Of a stretch of 35,363 bases of DNA, positions 6,926-15,592 are shown in pieces; the stretch's first letter is position 1, and every line of letters starts with the position of its first letter. The notes under the pieces are model-generated. The model ran no database searches, was not told where the DNA came from, and saw nothing but the letters and a program-made list of their open reading frames with translations. Source of the stretch: Actinomycetes bacterium (lineage in GTDB: Bacteria; Actinomycetota; Acidimicrobiia; Acidimicrobiales; Microtrichaceae); contig JAUXGW010000006.1 in assembly GCA_030621865.1 (NCBI GenBank), positions 1 to 35,363 on the forward strand, in the 5' to 3' direction. The position numbers were made by a program, and so were the translations under genes.

Positions 6926-8482
6926 TCACATCGCGCTCTTGGGTGGAGCGCTTTTTGGTGCAGCGCTTTTTGGTAGACGGTCGAGCCACCACTGCAGCAC
7001 GTGTTCCCGATCGTCTGGCGACCCGGAGGCGATTCTCGTGGCAAAGAGCTGGTCGAGTCTCCACCCGAGATCGCGGATCGTGTCGGAACACTCGATCGTC
7101 ACTTCCCGCCAGAGTTCGAGGTCCCCGGGAATCGGCAACTCTGCCACCGCCGATGCGCTCACCCTGATCGCCTGACTGCTTCTCCCGGTGCCTGCAGCGC
7201 GCTGGACGGCCACCGCAGAAACCGACGGCGCACTGAGAGCCACGCTCAACATGGCTGGGGTTATCCCCCTCTGCGTGGGCTCCACGCTCACCACCGGGGT
7301 CAACGGGACAAGTTCACCGAGCGGATCTGCCACCGCCTCGATCACCTTCGTCTGGGTGGCAACCACCACCTTCGGTACAAGTCGCTCCCGAACCCAGGCA
7401 TCCACCCGGGCCGACTCTGCCTTCAGCGAGTCCACATCAAGTACGGGATGGGAATACCGGATCCCGCCGATCTTCGCAGGGCGTTCACCCCACCAACACC
7501 GCAGGGGATCGATGCCTCCGCTGGTGATCACCCTCGGCAACCTCGAGGCGACGCTCCCCTCCCGAGTGCAGGCAGCCACCGAGTAGAACTCGTCGCGGAA
7601 TCCGGCGGTTACCTTTGCCACGTCACCGATCGTGCCGCCGTGCGTCATGGCGATGTCCGGAACTCCCGCAACGGCCGCAAGCAGCGGTGACCATCGTGAT
7701 CGGTCCACCAGCGCAAATTCGGCGGATTCCGAAAACGGTGTCTCCTCCCAATACACGCGGACCGATCGGGACACGCCGGCAGGTTTACGCAAAAAAGGCG
7801 CACAGACGCGAACTTGGGCATCGAAGTGGGATTCAGCGCTGGCCCACAGCCCGACGAGATCAGCTGAGCCCACCAGCGCGGCTCTTACCGGTTCGGCGTC
7901 CCGCGCTCCCAGAACCGACTGTGGCTGGATCATGCAGACCAGCCCGTCAGCGGCGACGAGTTCCACCGCGGCCAGGAGATGCAGGGCCGACAGATCGGTG
8001 TAGGCGGCGCGAACGCCAAAACGTCGCACGATCGCTTCGCGGGCATCGGAGTCCATTGCGGTGTCTGCCGCCAACTGGCTCAGAAAGGGTGGGTTGCCGA
8101 TGATCAGGTCCGGAGGTGTCGGCACGACGCCGGATGAGCCATCGACGAGCGCGTCGGCCACAAGGATCCGCGGTTCAGAACTCGCACCATGGTTGCGTGC
8201 CCAGTCCCTGAGCAGTTCCCTCGCGAGTTGCGCCGACTCCGCATCGATCTCGAATCCGACCAGGCGCTCCGACACGACTTCGGAAGCGGGAACACCGTCT
8301 CCGAGGAATCGTTCGGCGGCTGCAATGAGGAACGCTCCCCCACCACAACTTGGATCAAGGACCAGCCGGGGTGAACGGCCGAGGTCAGCCCACGCCAGTT
8401 CTGTCAGGTGTCGAGCCAGCGAATCGGGTGTGTAGTGCGCACCGAGGCGCCGGCGCCGTTGATCGGACAGGTGCTTGGTCAC
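6926..8482 (-). CDS. N6-adenine-type DNA methyltransferase (Eco57I/TaqI-like), no partner nuclease nearby
   Basis: This 518-residue protein has the motifs of an amino-methyltransferase. RRLGAHYTP (12-19) is typical of type IIG/Eco57I-like enzymes. The SAM-binding motif I is DPSCGGGAF (43-51), the acidic motif II is GFEID (76-80), and the catalytic motif IV is NPPF (130-133). Residues about 270-470 probably form the target-recognition region. No PD-(D/E)xK nuclease or helicase domain is apparent in it, and no restriction gene adjoins. It ends in three PKSA(A/P/M) repeats. A GTG start (8482) follows the helicase stop by 14 nt, suggesting co-transcription with the DEAD-box gene. DNA methylation is supported by motifs; host-regulatory versus defence function is open. 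Confidence 0.85.
   Translation of the reverse strand: MTKHLSDQRRRRLGAHYTPDSLARHLTELAWADLGRSPRLVLDPSCGGGAFLIAAAERFLGDGVPASEVVSERLVGFEIDAESAQLARELLRDWARNHGASSEPRILVADALVDGSSGVVPTPPDLIIGNPPFLSQLAADTAMDSDAREAIVRRFGVRAAYTDLSALHLLAAVELVAADGLVCMIQPQSVLGARDAEPVRAALVGSADLVGLWASAESHFDAQVRVCAPFLRKPAGVSRSVRVYWEETPFSESAEFALVDRSRWSPLLAAVAGVPDIAMTHGGTIGDVAKVTAGFRDEFYSVAACTREGSVASRLPRVITSGGIDPLRCWWGERPAKIGGIRYSHPVLDVDSLKAESARVDAWVRERLVPKVVVATQTKVIEAVADPLGELVPLTPVVSVEPTQRGITPAMLSVALSAPSVSAVAVQRAAGTGRSSQAIRVSASAVAELPIPGDLELWREVTIECSDTIRDLGWRLDQLFATRIASGSPDDREHVLQWWLDRLPKSAAPKSAPPKSAM
6932..6976. repeat. 15-bp tandem repeat at the 3' end of the methyltransferase gene
   Basis: Two nearly identical 15-bp units (6947-6961 and 6962-6976, core AGCGCTTTTTGGT) and a third diverged unit (6932-6946) encode the C-terminal PKSAA-PKSAP-PKSAM tail. 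The units keep the reading frame. Slippage in the T/A runs within each unit would change it. Confidence 0.8.
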
Positions 8483-8496
8483 CGACTTGTACCCGA

Positions 8497-9648
8497 TCAG
8501 CCAGAGAATTTCTCCAGGTCGCCGAGGCGAGGATCGTTGGAGAAGACCTCCACCATCGGTTGCTCCAGCTTGAGCCGCTTCTGGAGGCGGCGAACCTCGA
8601 GTTCCTGGTTCCAGAGGACGAATGTCACCACGATTCCCGATTCACCTGCCCTGGCCGTGCGGCCGGAACGATGAACGTAGGTCTTCGAATCCGAGGGGGG
8701 ATCGTAGTGAACGACCACATCGACGTCATCCACGTGAATGCCGCGTGCTGCCACATCGGTGGCGACCAACGCGGCAACTTTGCCTCTCATGAAGTCATTC
8801 AACGAACGCTCGCGCAGGTTCTGTCGGAGGTCACCGTGGATCGCCCGGGCTTCGACACCTTGATCCTCGAGCTTGCGGGCAAGCCGATCTGCACCGTGTT
8901 TGGTGGCGCTGAAGATCATCGTGCGATCCACTCCCTCGATGATGGAAGCCACAACCTTCGACTTATCCATCTCGTGGACATGCAGGAAGATGTGGGTCAT
9001 GTTCGCCATCGACGGACCCTTGGAGGCAACCTCATGACGGACCGGGTCGTGCTGGTACCGACGAATCAGGCCGTCGACAACGCCGTCCAGCGTTGCCGAG
9101 AACAGCAGGGTCTGGTGCCTGCCTTCGACGTTGCGGAGTATCCACTCGACCTGGGGCATGAAGCCCATGTCCGCCATGCGATCTGCCTCGTCGATGACCA
9201 CATGGGAGACATCGGCAACCGACAGGTCACCGCGATCAATCAGATCGATGGCACGACCCGGAGTGCATACGGCGAAATCAACCCCGTCCTTGAGGTGTTT
9301 GATCTGCTTCTCGATCCTGTCGCCACCGTAGATCGCAGCGATCCGAATGCCCTTGGCGTGAGCCGCAGGTGTGAGTTCGTCCCTCACCTGGGTGGCCAGC
9401 TCGCGAGTGGGAACCAGCGCGATGCCGGTGGGGCGGCCGGGTTTTGCCCTTGGCAGCAACTGCAGAAGCGGCAACCCGAAGGCCAGGGTCTTTCCGGATC
9501 CGGTCCTTGCCTTCCCACACACGTCCTTGCCGGCAAGAATGTCGGGAATGCTCATTTCCTGGATCGCGAATGAACTGGTTATGCCCCGCTCCGCAAGTAC
9601 GTGCACAACCTCCTCGTCGAGCCCCAGGGATTCAAATGTGGCGCTCAT
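8497..9648 (-). CDS. DEAD-box ATP-dependent RNA helicase
   Basis: A compact 383-residue DEAD-box helicase, consisting essentially of the two RecA-like domains without a long C-terminal tail. Motifs are all present in order: Q motif (FAIQEMSIP, about 27-35), motif I ARTGSGKT (47-54), Ia PTRELA, Ib TPGRAID, II DEAD (in VIDEADRMADMGF), III SAT, IV (MIFSATKHGADRL), V (ATDVAARGIHVDDVD) and VI HRSGRTARAG. Such proteins unwind short RNA duplexes in ribosome assembly, mRNA decay or cold adaptation. The particular role (RhlE-, CsdA- or SrmB-like) cannot be assigned. It starts with ATG 30 bp from the divergent serine hydrolase gene, so the two promoters must overlap. Confidence 0.95.
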   Translation of the reverse strand: MSATFESLGLDEEVVHVLAERGITSSFAIQEMSIPDILAGKDVCGKARTGSGKTLAFGLPLLQLLPRAKPGRPTGIALVPTRELATQVRDELTPAAHAKGIRIAAIYGGDRIEKQIKHLKDGVDFAVCTPGRAIDLIDRGDLSVADVSHVVIDEADRMADMGFMPQVEWILRNVEGRHQTLLFSATLDGVVDGLIRRYQHDPVRHEVASKGPSMANMTHIFLHVHEMDKSKVVASIIEGVDRTMIFSATKHGADRLARKLEDQGVEARAIHGDLRQNLRERSLNDFMRGKVAALVATDVAARGIHVDDVDVVVHYDPPSDSKTYVHRSGRTARAGESGIVVTFVLWNQELEVRRLQKRLKLEQPMVEVFSNDPRLGDLEKFSG

Positions 9649-9678
9649 TGGATTGTGTTCCTGGAGGATGATTTCACG

Positions 9679-10581
9679 ATGAGCGACAGGCTACCGGCAA
9701 GCGCTGACGGCGAAGAATCCTCGGTGCTGAGCGAAGTCGACTCGTGGGATTCCGGAGCAGCCGTTGCGGTGAGTTCCGGACCCCGACAACTCAGCACCCA
9801 TGGCGACATCACGAGAACGTCACCGGTGGCTTCGTTGACGAAGCTCGTCACCGCGTGGGCGGTGCTCATCGCCGTGGAAGAAGGAGCAATTCGACTGGAT
9901 GATCCGGCAGGACCGCCGGGAGCCACGGTGGCCCACCTGCTTGCCCACAGCAGCGGTCTGGATTTCGGCAGCGACCACGTGCTGAGCCCTCCGGGAAGTC
10001 GGCGGATCTACTCCAACACCGGATACCTCGCCCTGGCGGAACACGTCGAGGTCGCCACGGGGTTCTCCTTCGCCGAGTACCAACGAGAAGCGGTTCTGGC
10101 GCCGCTCGGCATGGACAGTTCCGTGCTCCACGGGTCGCCCGCTTCAGGATTGGTTTCGTCGGTCAGCGATCTGGCACTGCTGGCCGAGGAGCTGCGCTCC
10201 CCCACTTTGATTCATCCAGGCACCGCAGCGTTGGCCGAAAGCGTCCGATTTCCGGGATTGCCCGGAGTGCTTCCGGGCTTCGGCCGGCAACTGGAGTGCG
10301 ACTGGGGCTTCGGACCCGAGATCAAGGGCAACAAGGTTCCACACTGGAGCGGAAACGAAGCACCTCCTGCCACCTTCGGACACTTCGGTGCCTCAGGCAG
10401 TTTCCTCTGGATCGATCCCGTCGGCGGATTCTTCTGTGTCGTCGTCACCGGCCGGGACTTCGGGGACTGGGCTGTCAGGCTCTGGCCGCCCTTCAGCGAC
10501 CGCGTCCGCGGTCTCCTCGCCCGCTCCGCCGGCAAGGGCGTAGTGAAGGGTTTGGTCACCGAAAATCTCGGGGAAGGTTGA
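9679..10581 (+). CDS. Beta-lactamase-fold serine hydrolase (class C/esterase type)
   Basis: A 300-residue member of the serine beta-lactamase-like/penicillin-binding superfamily. Landmarks are the SxxK motif S52-L-T-K55, the YxN motif Y111-S-N113 and a KTG-like box in the HFGASG segment near the C-terminus. No signal peptide is seen, so it is probably cytoplasmic; esterase, peptidase and beta-lactamase activities all remain possible. An ATG at 9679 with GGAGG 11 nt upstream is chosen over the upstream in-frame ATG (9601), which would run into the divergent helicase gene. Its 3' end is antisense to the last 189 nt of lgt, and the overlapped part includes the conserved final strands. Confidence 0.88.
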   Translation: MSDRLPASADGEESSVLSEVDSWDSGAAVAVSSGPRQLSTHGDITRTSPVASLTKLVTAWAVLIAVEEGAIRLDDPAGPPGATVAHLLAHSSGLDFGSDHVLSPPGSRRIYSNTGYLALAEHVEVATGFSFAEYQREAVLAPLGMDSSVLHGSPASGLVSSVSDLALLAEELRSPTLIHPGTAALAESVRFPGLPGVLPGFGRQLECDWGFGPEIKGNKVPHWSGNEAPPATFGHFGASGSFLWIDPVGGFFCVVVTGRDFGDWAVRLWPPFSDRVRGLLARSAGKGVVKGLVTENLGEG

Positions 10582-11421
10582 TCCCGCCTTCAACTTGGCC
10601 GTGGACTCCTTGTCAAGGGGACCGCCGCCCCAGAGCAGCCACACCAGACCGGCGAGGATGATGGCGATTGACATCCAGATGTTCACCCGGATTCCTGCAA
10701 TCAGGGTCGCTTCGTCAATCCGTATGGATTCGACCCACAGCCGTCCGAGTCCGTAACCCATCACGTACACGGCGAACCATCGTCCGGGCTTGAACACCAT
10801 CCTGCTCGAGCCCCAGACGATCAGTCCTGCCAGAGCGAGGTTCCACAAGCCCTCGTAGAGGAACGTCGGATGGAAGGCTGCCACATCGACGTACTCCGCC
10901 GGCCGATACAGGAAATCCACCTCGAGTCCCCAGGGCAGGTCAGTCGGTCCGCCGTACAACTCCTGGTTGAAGTAGTTGCCGAATCTGCCGATCGCCTGGG
11001 CGACAGGAAGACCGACAACGATCGCGTCAGCCAGGAGAAAGGGCTTCGGCACCAGCCTTTTCGCAACAATGATTCCGACGATCGCACCGAGCAATACTCC
11101 ACCCGGAATACCCAGGCCACCCTGCCAGATCTTGAAGGCCTCGACCCAGCGACCTTCGTCGTACTTGTCGCCCCAGTCGGTGATCACGTGATAGAGCCGG
11201 GCGCCTATCAGTCCAGCGGGAACGGCCCAGATTGCGACGGTTATGACATCCTCGGGATCACCACCCCATCGGCGCCACCGCCTCTGACCGATGGCCACAG
11301 CGGCAAGTACCCCAAGAGCGATGCACAGGCCATAGAGGCGGAAATTCAGCGGCCCAAGTTCAATGGAGTCGAACGGCGGGGCAGGAATCAGTCCCAACAC
11401 GTCGTGTTGATTCAAGTTCAA
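10393..11421 (-). CDS. lgt: Prolipoprotein diacylglyceryl transferase Lgt
   Basis: Lgt transfers a diacylglyceryl group from phosphatidylglycerol to the lipobox cysteine of prelipoproteins in the plasma membrane. The protein is polytopic with the N-terminal IPAPPFDSIELGPL segment, the IWQGGLGIPGG loop and the family signature GRFGNYFNQELYG. After the last helix (VWLLWGGG) comes a roughly 70-residue acidic Glu/Asp/Pro-rich tail, as in many actinobacterial Lgt proteins. I favour TTG at 11421, which has AGGGAG six nt upstream, over the in-frame GTG at 11460 without a ribosome site. A lipoprotein gene lies directly upstream. The tail is encoded antisense to the end of the serine hydrolase gene. 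Confidence 0.94.
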   Translation of the reverse strand: MNLNQHDVLGLIPAPPFDSIELGPLNFRLYGLCIALGVLAAVAIGQRRWRRWGGDPEDVITVAIWAVPAGLIGARLYHVITDWGDKYDEGRWVEAFKIWQGGLGIPGGVLLGAIVGIIVAKRLVPKPFLLADAIVVGLPVAQAIGRFGNYFNQELYGGPTDLPWGLEVDFLYRPAEYVDVAAFHPTFLYEGLWNLALAGLIVWGSSRMVFKPGRWFAVYVMGYGLGRLWVESIRIDEATLIAGIRVNIWMSIAIILAGLVWLLWGGGPLDKESTAKLKAGSTFPEIFGDQTLHYALAGGAGEETADAVAEGRPEPDSPVPEVPAGDDDTEESADGIDPEETA

Positions 11422-11463
11422 CGAGATCTCCCTGTGTGTGGCGGGCCGAACCCGACCCACAGG

Positions 11464-12249
11464 TCAGTTTTGCTCGTCGGCCTCGAATTCGGATGCTTCT
11501 GATCTTCCGGCAGAACCCGGTAGGTCCTCGCCTGCTTCCCCGGTGTCATCACCTTCGACGCCCTGGATCTCCTCGTCTCCGGGCAGATCCACGCCGTACC
11601 AGGTAAACGCCGTGTCTGGCAGGCACACATTGGCATACGCGAGCATGGCGGTCGCCATCTCAGCGTCGTTGTTGAACGGATCGACTTCGGTGCCGAAGGC
11701 CCAGGCGTCAACGAAGCTCCCGGCGAGACCTTGTTCGGCGAGGCCGTCAGCCATGCACAGTGCCTGAGCCGAAGTCATGTTGCCGCTTCCCATGAACAGC
11801 GCAGCCGTGGCCTGAGTCATGTCCACGCAACTCTCGAACAGCGTCCCGATCCTTATGGTTTCCGCCACCGTCAGTTCGATGTCGTTCAATGATGCGCCAC
11901 TGGTGCCGGGCAGGTAGCCGAGTTCCGACAGGGTGGGAGCGCCGAGATCGGCCACGATCTTGCTGGCCGCACACTCGGCTTGTTCGGTGGGGGGCACCCA
12001 CAGATTCAGATCGGTGGGAGTGGTTGTGAAGTCGTACACCAATCCGGCGATCAGAAGATCTTCCGGCACCTGACCCGTTTCGGGAAAGTCGGGGGGTGGC
12101 GGCAACACGGCGTCATCGGAGCCAGAACCGGCTTCTGACGCAGATCCGGATTCCGAGGGTACGCAGGCACCAAGGAGCAGAGCGCTCGCGGCCAAGGAGG
12201 CTGCGAGGACGAGCCCCAGATGATTCAAACGCACGAGTCGAGGGTACAT
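11464..12249 (-). CDS. Predicted lipoprotein of unknown function, next to lgt
   Basis: A 261-residue exported protein. Residues 1-28 form a lipoprotein signal peptide with the lipobox L26-G27-A28-C29, so Cys29 should be lipidated by Lgt. A Ser/Gly/Asp-rich spacer (30-50) and Pro stretch follow. A globular region (about 60-215) has five cysteines (in QAECAA, FESCVD, QALCMA, NVCLPD) that may form disulfides outside the cell. The tail is acidic. I recognise no family. It ends 42 nt before the favoured lgt start (three nt before the alternative GTG), so the two are probably one transcript, with carD upstream. Confidence 0.82.
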   Translation of the reverse strand: MYPRLVRLNHLGLVLAASLAASALLLGACVPSESGSASEAGSGSDDAVLPPPPDFPETGQVPEDLLIAGLVYDFTTTPTDLNLWVPPTEQAECAASKIVADLGAPTLSELGYLPGTSGASLNDIELTVAETIRIGTLFESCVDMTQATAALFMGSGNMTSAQALCMADGLAEQGLAGSFVDAWAFGTEVDPFNNDAEMATAMLAYANVCLPDTAFTWYGVDLPGDEEIQGVEGDDTGEAGEDLPGSAGRSEASEFEADEQN

Positions 12250-12298
12250 GGGTCACTTCTGACCGAGATATCGGCAAAACAACCCAACTGTGAATCCC

Positions 12299-12778
12299 TC
12301 AGACAAGCCGTGCTTCGACCTCATTGAGCGCGTCGTCCTCGGAAACGTCCAGGGCAAAGCTCAGCTCGGACACAAGCACCCCGCGCGCCTTGACGAACAT
12401 GGTCTTTTCGCCGGCCGAAAGGCCTTTCGCCTGATCTCTCAGAGAGAGGTTCCGGACTACCTCAGCTACCTGGTAGACGTCGCCTGACTTGAGCTTCTCC
12501 TGATGGTTCTTGAACCGACGACTCCAGTTGGAAGGCTCGCGAATGTCCCGCTTGGCCAGGAGTTCGAAGAGATCCTCGACCTCATCCTTGCCAATCGGCG
12601 GTCGCATCCCGACCTCGTCGGCATTGTCCACGGGTACGGAAAGGGTCAGCTCCCCGTGTGCCATCTCCAACACCAGGTACTCGTTCTTTTCGCCACCAAT
12701 TTCGCGCTTCTCACGGCGCACGATTATTGCGGCGCCGTGATGTGGATACACGACTCGATCGCCGACGTCATAGGTCAC
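12299..12778 (-). CDS. carD: CarD family transcriptional regulator
   Basis: CarD binds the RNA polymerase beta subunit and stabilises open promoter complexes, chiefly at rRNA and housekeeping promoters. The 159-residue protein has the N-terminal Tudor-like RNAP-interaction domain (VGDRVVYPHHGAAII, then EYLVLEMAHGELTLSVPV) and the helical DNA-binding domain with the SNWSRRFKNHQEKL and VRNLSLRDQAKGLSAGEK segments that typify CarD/CdnL. The frame is open farther upstream, but the GTG at 12778 with GAGGGA six nt before it gives the conserved N-terminus (VTYDVGDRVVYP). It lies between nrdJ and the lipoprotein-lgt pair on the same strand. Confidence 0.95.
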   Translation of the reverse strand: MTYDVGDRVVYPHHGAAIIVRREKREIGGEKNEYLVLEMAHGELTLSVPVDNADEVGMRPPIGKDEVEDLFELLAKRDIREPSNWSRRFKNHQEKLKSGDVYQVAEVVRNLSLRDQAKGLSAGEKTMFVKARGVLVSELSFALDVSEDDALNEVEARLV

Positions 12779-12866
12779 TAGGGGTCCCTCAAATGCTCGC
12801 TTATGCCCGCTCCCAAGGTGCCGTCCGGCCCCAATGAGGATGTCCCAAGATAGCAGATCAGGACAC

Positions 12867-15551
12867 TCAGGAACAGCCGCTGGTGCTGCCACATTCCTGA
12901 CACACGAAACACGATCCGGCGCGGCTCATGACAACTCCACAGCTCATGCACAGGGGAGCATCCGAAACGGGTCGTTTCGATTCCGTGACCGTTGCTTCCT
13001 CGATACCGGGAAGAGTCTGCTGGGTGCGCTCGGAAGTACCCAGAACCCCGAGGTCCTGACGCACTTCCAGCGGCAAGTATTCGATGGCCAGCCTGCGGAA
13101 CAGATAGTCGACCAGGCTATTGGCGATACGGACCTCCGGGTCATCGGTCATGCCTGCCGGTTCGAAGCGCATTCCCACCAGCGCTTCGACGAAGGCCTCC
13201 AGGGGAACGCCGTACTGCAGACCATGACTGACCGAAATTGCAAAGGCATCCATGATTCCCGACAGGGTCGAACCCTGCTTGGAAACCCGGAGAAACAACT
13301 CTCCGGGTCGGCCGTCTTCGTATTCGCCCACAGTCACAAAACCCTTGCAGTCCGCCACCCGGAATTCAATGGTACGTGAAGGTCTTGACCTGGGGAGGCG
13401 CTCACGGGTCGGGCGGCGGGCTTCGGAGGCCACGGAATCCACTATCTCCGTTGAGGTCCCCACGTTGAGGGGCTGCGATACCTTGCAGTTGTCCCGATAG
13501 AGGGCCACACACTTGATGCCCTTTTGCCAGGAATCGATCAACAAGAGTTCGACTTCCTCGACACTCGTGGTTTCAGGCAGGTTGACCGTTTTCGACATCG
13601 CACCAGAGAAGAATGGTTGCAGCGCAGCCATCATCCGCAGGTGCCCTCCATAGGCGATGACCGTGCCATCTTCGACAGTCCCACCCATCGCACAGGCGAA
13701 TACCGGGAGATGTGCCGGTTCCAGGCCGGGAGCTCCCGACATGGTGTGGTTCTCGCGTAGGTATTCGGTGATCGCACCGATCGTGTACTCGGTGTAACCC
13801 AACGCCTGCAGCGCCCTCGACACAGTCTGATTGACGGACTCTATGGTGCCGCCACCCACCAGCTTCTTGTGCTTCACCAGAGCCAGTTCAGGCTCGATAC
13901 CCGTGGTGTCGGCATCCATCATGAAGCTGATCGTGCCGGTGGGAGCCGCCACGGTGAGTTCCGCGTTGCGGGCGCCGTGCACCTTCAAGCGATCGCAGGC
14001 CTGCTGCCACAAATCCACCAACCACTGATTCAGGTCGGTCTGGGTCTGCACGGCCGATACCGACCTTGCCGACTCGAGATGCATGTCGTATACGTTCTGC
14101 CACGGCTCGGCGTTGGTCGAGTACAAAGGCGCCGGCTCGAGGTCCTCGGCCAGTTCGGTACTGCGCACTGCAGCCGCGCCGGTGAGAATCCCGGTGACAG
14201 CCGCGGCCCAGGCCCGACCATCTTCCGAATCGTAGGGAAGACCCATGGCCATCAGTGAAGCGCCGAGGTTCGTGTAACCAAGGCCGATGTCTCGTGCTCT
14301 TTCGGACTGGGAAGCGATTTCCTCGGTGGGATAGTCGGAAGAACCCACAAGGATGTCCTGGGCGGTCACAAGGACGCGGGCCGCCTGCACGAATCCCTCA
14401 ACGTCGAAGTTTTCGTCCTCGTCCAGGAATGACAAAAGGTTGAGTGACGCGAGGTTGCAGGCGCTGTTGGGCAACCGCAGGTGCTCCGAACACGGGTTGC
14501 TGGCGTCGATCCGGCCTTCATTCGGAGTGGTGTTCCAGCGATTGATCGTGGTGTCGAACTGAACTCCGGGATCTGCGCATTCCCAGGACGCCTCCGCGAT
14601 CTGTCGGAGGAGGTTTCTCGCATCGACGGACTCAATGACCTCGCCGCCGAGTCGGGCCGTCAGGTCCCAGGTCTCGCCGCCAACGGCAGCCTGCATGAAC
14701 TCATCGCTGAGGCGAACGGAGTTGTTGGCATTCTGGTATTGGACAGAGTGGATGTCCTTGCCATCGAGGGACATGTCGAATCCAGCCCGTTCCAGGGCGT
14801 GGGCCTTGCGTTCCTCGATGGCCTTGCACCAGACGAACTCCTCGATGTCGGGGTGATCATCATCGAGCACAACCATCTTGGCGGCCCTTCTGGTGGTCCC
14901 GCCGCTCTTGATCGTTCCTGCCGATGCGTCGGCACCGCGCATGAAGCTCACCGGACCGGACGGTTCTCCGCCACGGGAGAGTTGTTCTTTGGCGGACCGG
15001 ATCTTGGAGAGGTTCACTCCAGCACCCGATCCTCCCTTGAAGATCAGGCCTTCCTCCGTATACCAGTTGAGAATGGATCCGAGGTCGTCTTCCACATCGA
15101 GGATGAAACAGGCAGCAGCCTGTTGGGTGGCCCCGGGGACGCCGATGTTGAACCAGACGGGTGAGTTGAACGAAGCGCGCTGATTCACGAGGAGATATGT
15201 GAGTTCGTCGGCGAACACCATGGCTATCTCTTCGTCGGAGAAATATCCTTCTTTCAGGCCCCATTGCTTGATCGCGTTCACCACGCGCCCGATCACCTGC
15301 CGCAGCGATGATTCGCGTTCCGTACTGCCCAGGGAGCCCCGAAAGTACTTCTGGCTGACGATGTTCCCGGCAGTCACCGACCAGGAGGTCGGGAACTCGA
15401 CATCGCGTTGTTCGAAGACAGGTTTGTCCGTGCGGAAATCGAGCATCACACAGTCGCGTTGTCCCCACTCGACCGAGTCCAGGGGATCTGTTCCATCCGA
15501 TGTGAACCATCTCTTGATCTGTCGATCGGTTTCAACTGGTGACAAACTCAT
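12867..15551 (-). CDS. nrdJ: Vitamin B12-dependent (class II) ribonucleotide reductase
   Basis: NrdJ reduces ribonucleotides to deoxyribonucleotides with adenosylcobalamin as radical generator, so it works with or without oxygen. The 894-residue protein shows the catalytic barrel: Cys148 in AAACFIL, the N352-x-C354-x-E356 active-site loop (SNPCSE), Cys365, and the substrate-phosphate loop APTGTISFMM. The C-terminal part carries the DUF-like extension (RTIEFRVADCKGFVTVGEY) and a final Cys-rich zinc-ribbon-like end (CMSC, CFVCQEC, about 868-893) as in actinobacterial NrdJ. The ATG start (15551) has GAAGGG 8 nt upstream and overlaps the stop of a short upstream reading frame (ATGA). No other ribonucleotide reductase is in the window. 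Confidence 0.96.
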   Translation of the reverse strand: MSLSPVETDRQIKRWFTSDGTDPLDSVEWGQRDCVMLDFRTDKPVFEQRDVEFPTSWSVTAGNIVSQKYFRGSLGSTERESSLRQVIGRVVNAIKQWGLKEGYFSDEEIAMVFADELTYLLVNQRASFNSPVWFNIGVPGATQQAAACFILDVEDDLGSILNWYTEEGLIFKGGSGAGVNLSKIRSAKEQLSRGGEPSGPVSFMRGADASAGTIKSGGTTRRAAKMVVLDDDHPDIEEFVWCKAIEERKAHALERAGFDMSLDGKDIHSVQYQNANNSVRLSDEFMQAAVGGETWDLTARLGGEVIESVDARNLLRQIAEASWECADPGVQFDTTINRWNTTPNEGRIDASNPCSEHLRLPNSACNLASLNLLSFLDEDENFDVEGFVQAARVLVTAQDILVGSSDYPTEEIASQSERARDIGLGYTNLGASLMAMGLPYDSEDGRAWAAAVTGILTGAAAVRSTELAEDLEPAPLYSTNAEPWQNVYDMHLESARSVSAVQTQTDLNQWLVDLWQQACDRLKVHGARNAELTVAAPTGTISFMMDADTTGIEPELALVKHKKLVGGGTIESVNQTVSRALQALGYTEYTIGAITEYLRENHTMSGAPGLEPAHLPVFACAMGGTVEDGTVIAYGGHLRMMAALQPFFSGAMSKTVNLPETTSVEEVELLLIDSWQKGIKCVALYRDNCKVSQPLNVGTSTEIVDSVASEARRPTRERLPRSRPSRTIEFRVADCKGFVTVGEYEDGRPGELFLRVSKQGSTLSGIMDAFAISVSHGLQYGVPLEAFVEALVGMRFEPAGMTDDPEVRIANSLVDYLFRRLAIEYLPLEVRQDLGVLGTSERTQQTLPGIEEATVTESKRPVSDAPLCMSCGVVMSRAGSCFVCQECGSTSGCS

Positions 15552-15592
15552 CTGGAAGGCCCTTCGCCGTTCATGGATCCTCCGCGGTTCAT
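15548..15592 (-). CDS. Putative 14-residue leader reading frame overlapping the nrdJ start
   Basis: ATG (15590-15592) follows GGAGGATCC and opens a frame reading MNRGGSMNGEGPSR. Its TGA overlaps the nrdJ ATG in ATGA. A second in-frame ATG with an identical ribosome site occurs six codons in, because the 18-bp repeat preserves frame. The arrangement would allow translational coupling to nrdJ. Translation is an inference: the frame is short and made mostly of repeat. Confidence 0.4.
   Translation of the reverse strand: MNRGGSMNGEGPSR

Noticed and set aside
6720-7091. N-terminal extension of MetX
   Set aside because: It would translate the SAM riboswitch and the methyltransferase end. The ATG at 6719 with a ribosome site gives the normal MetX length.
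8350-9573. 407-codon plus-strand open frame opposite the DEAD-box helicase
   Set aside because: The helicase on the other strand has every family motif in order; this frame resembles no protein family.
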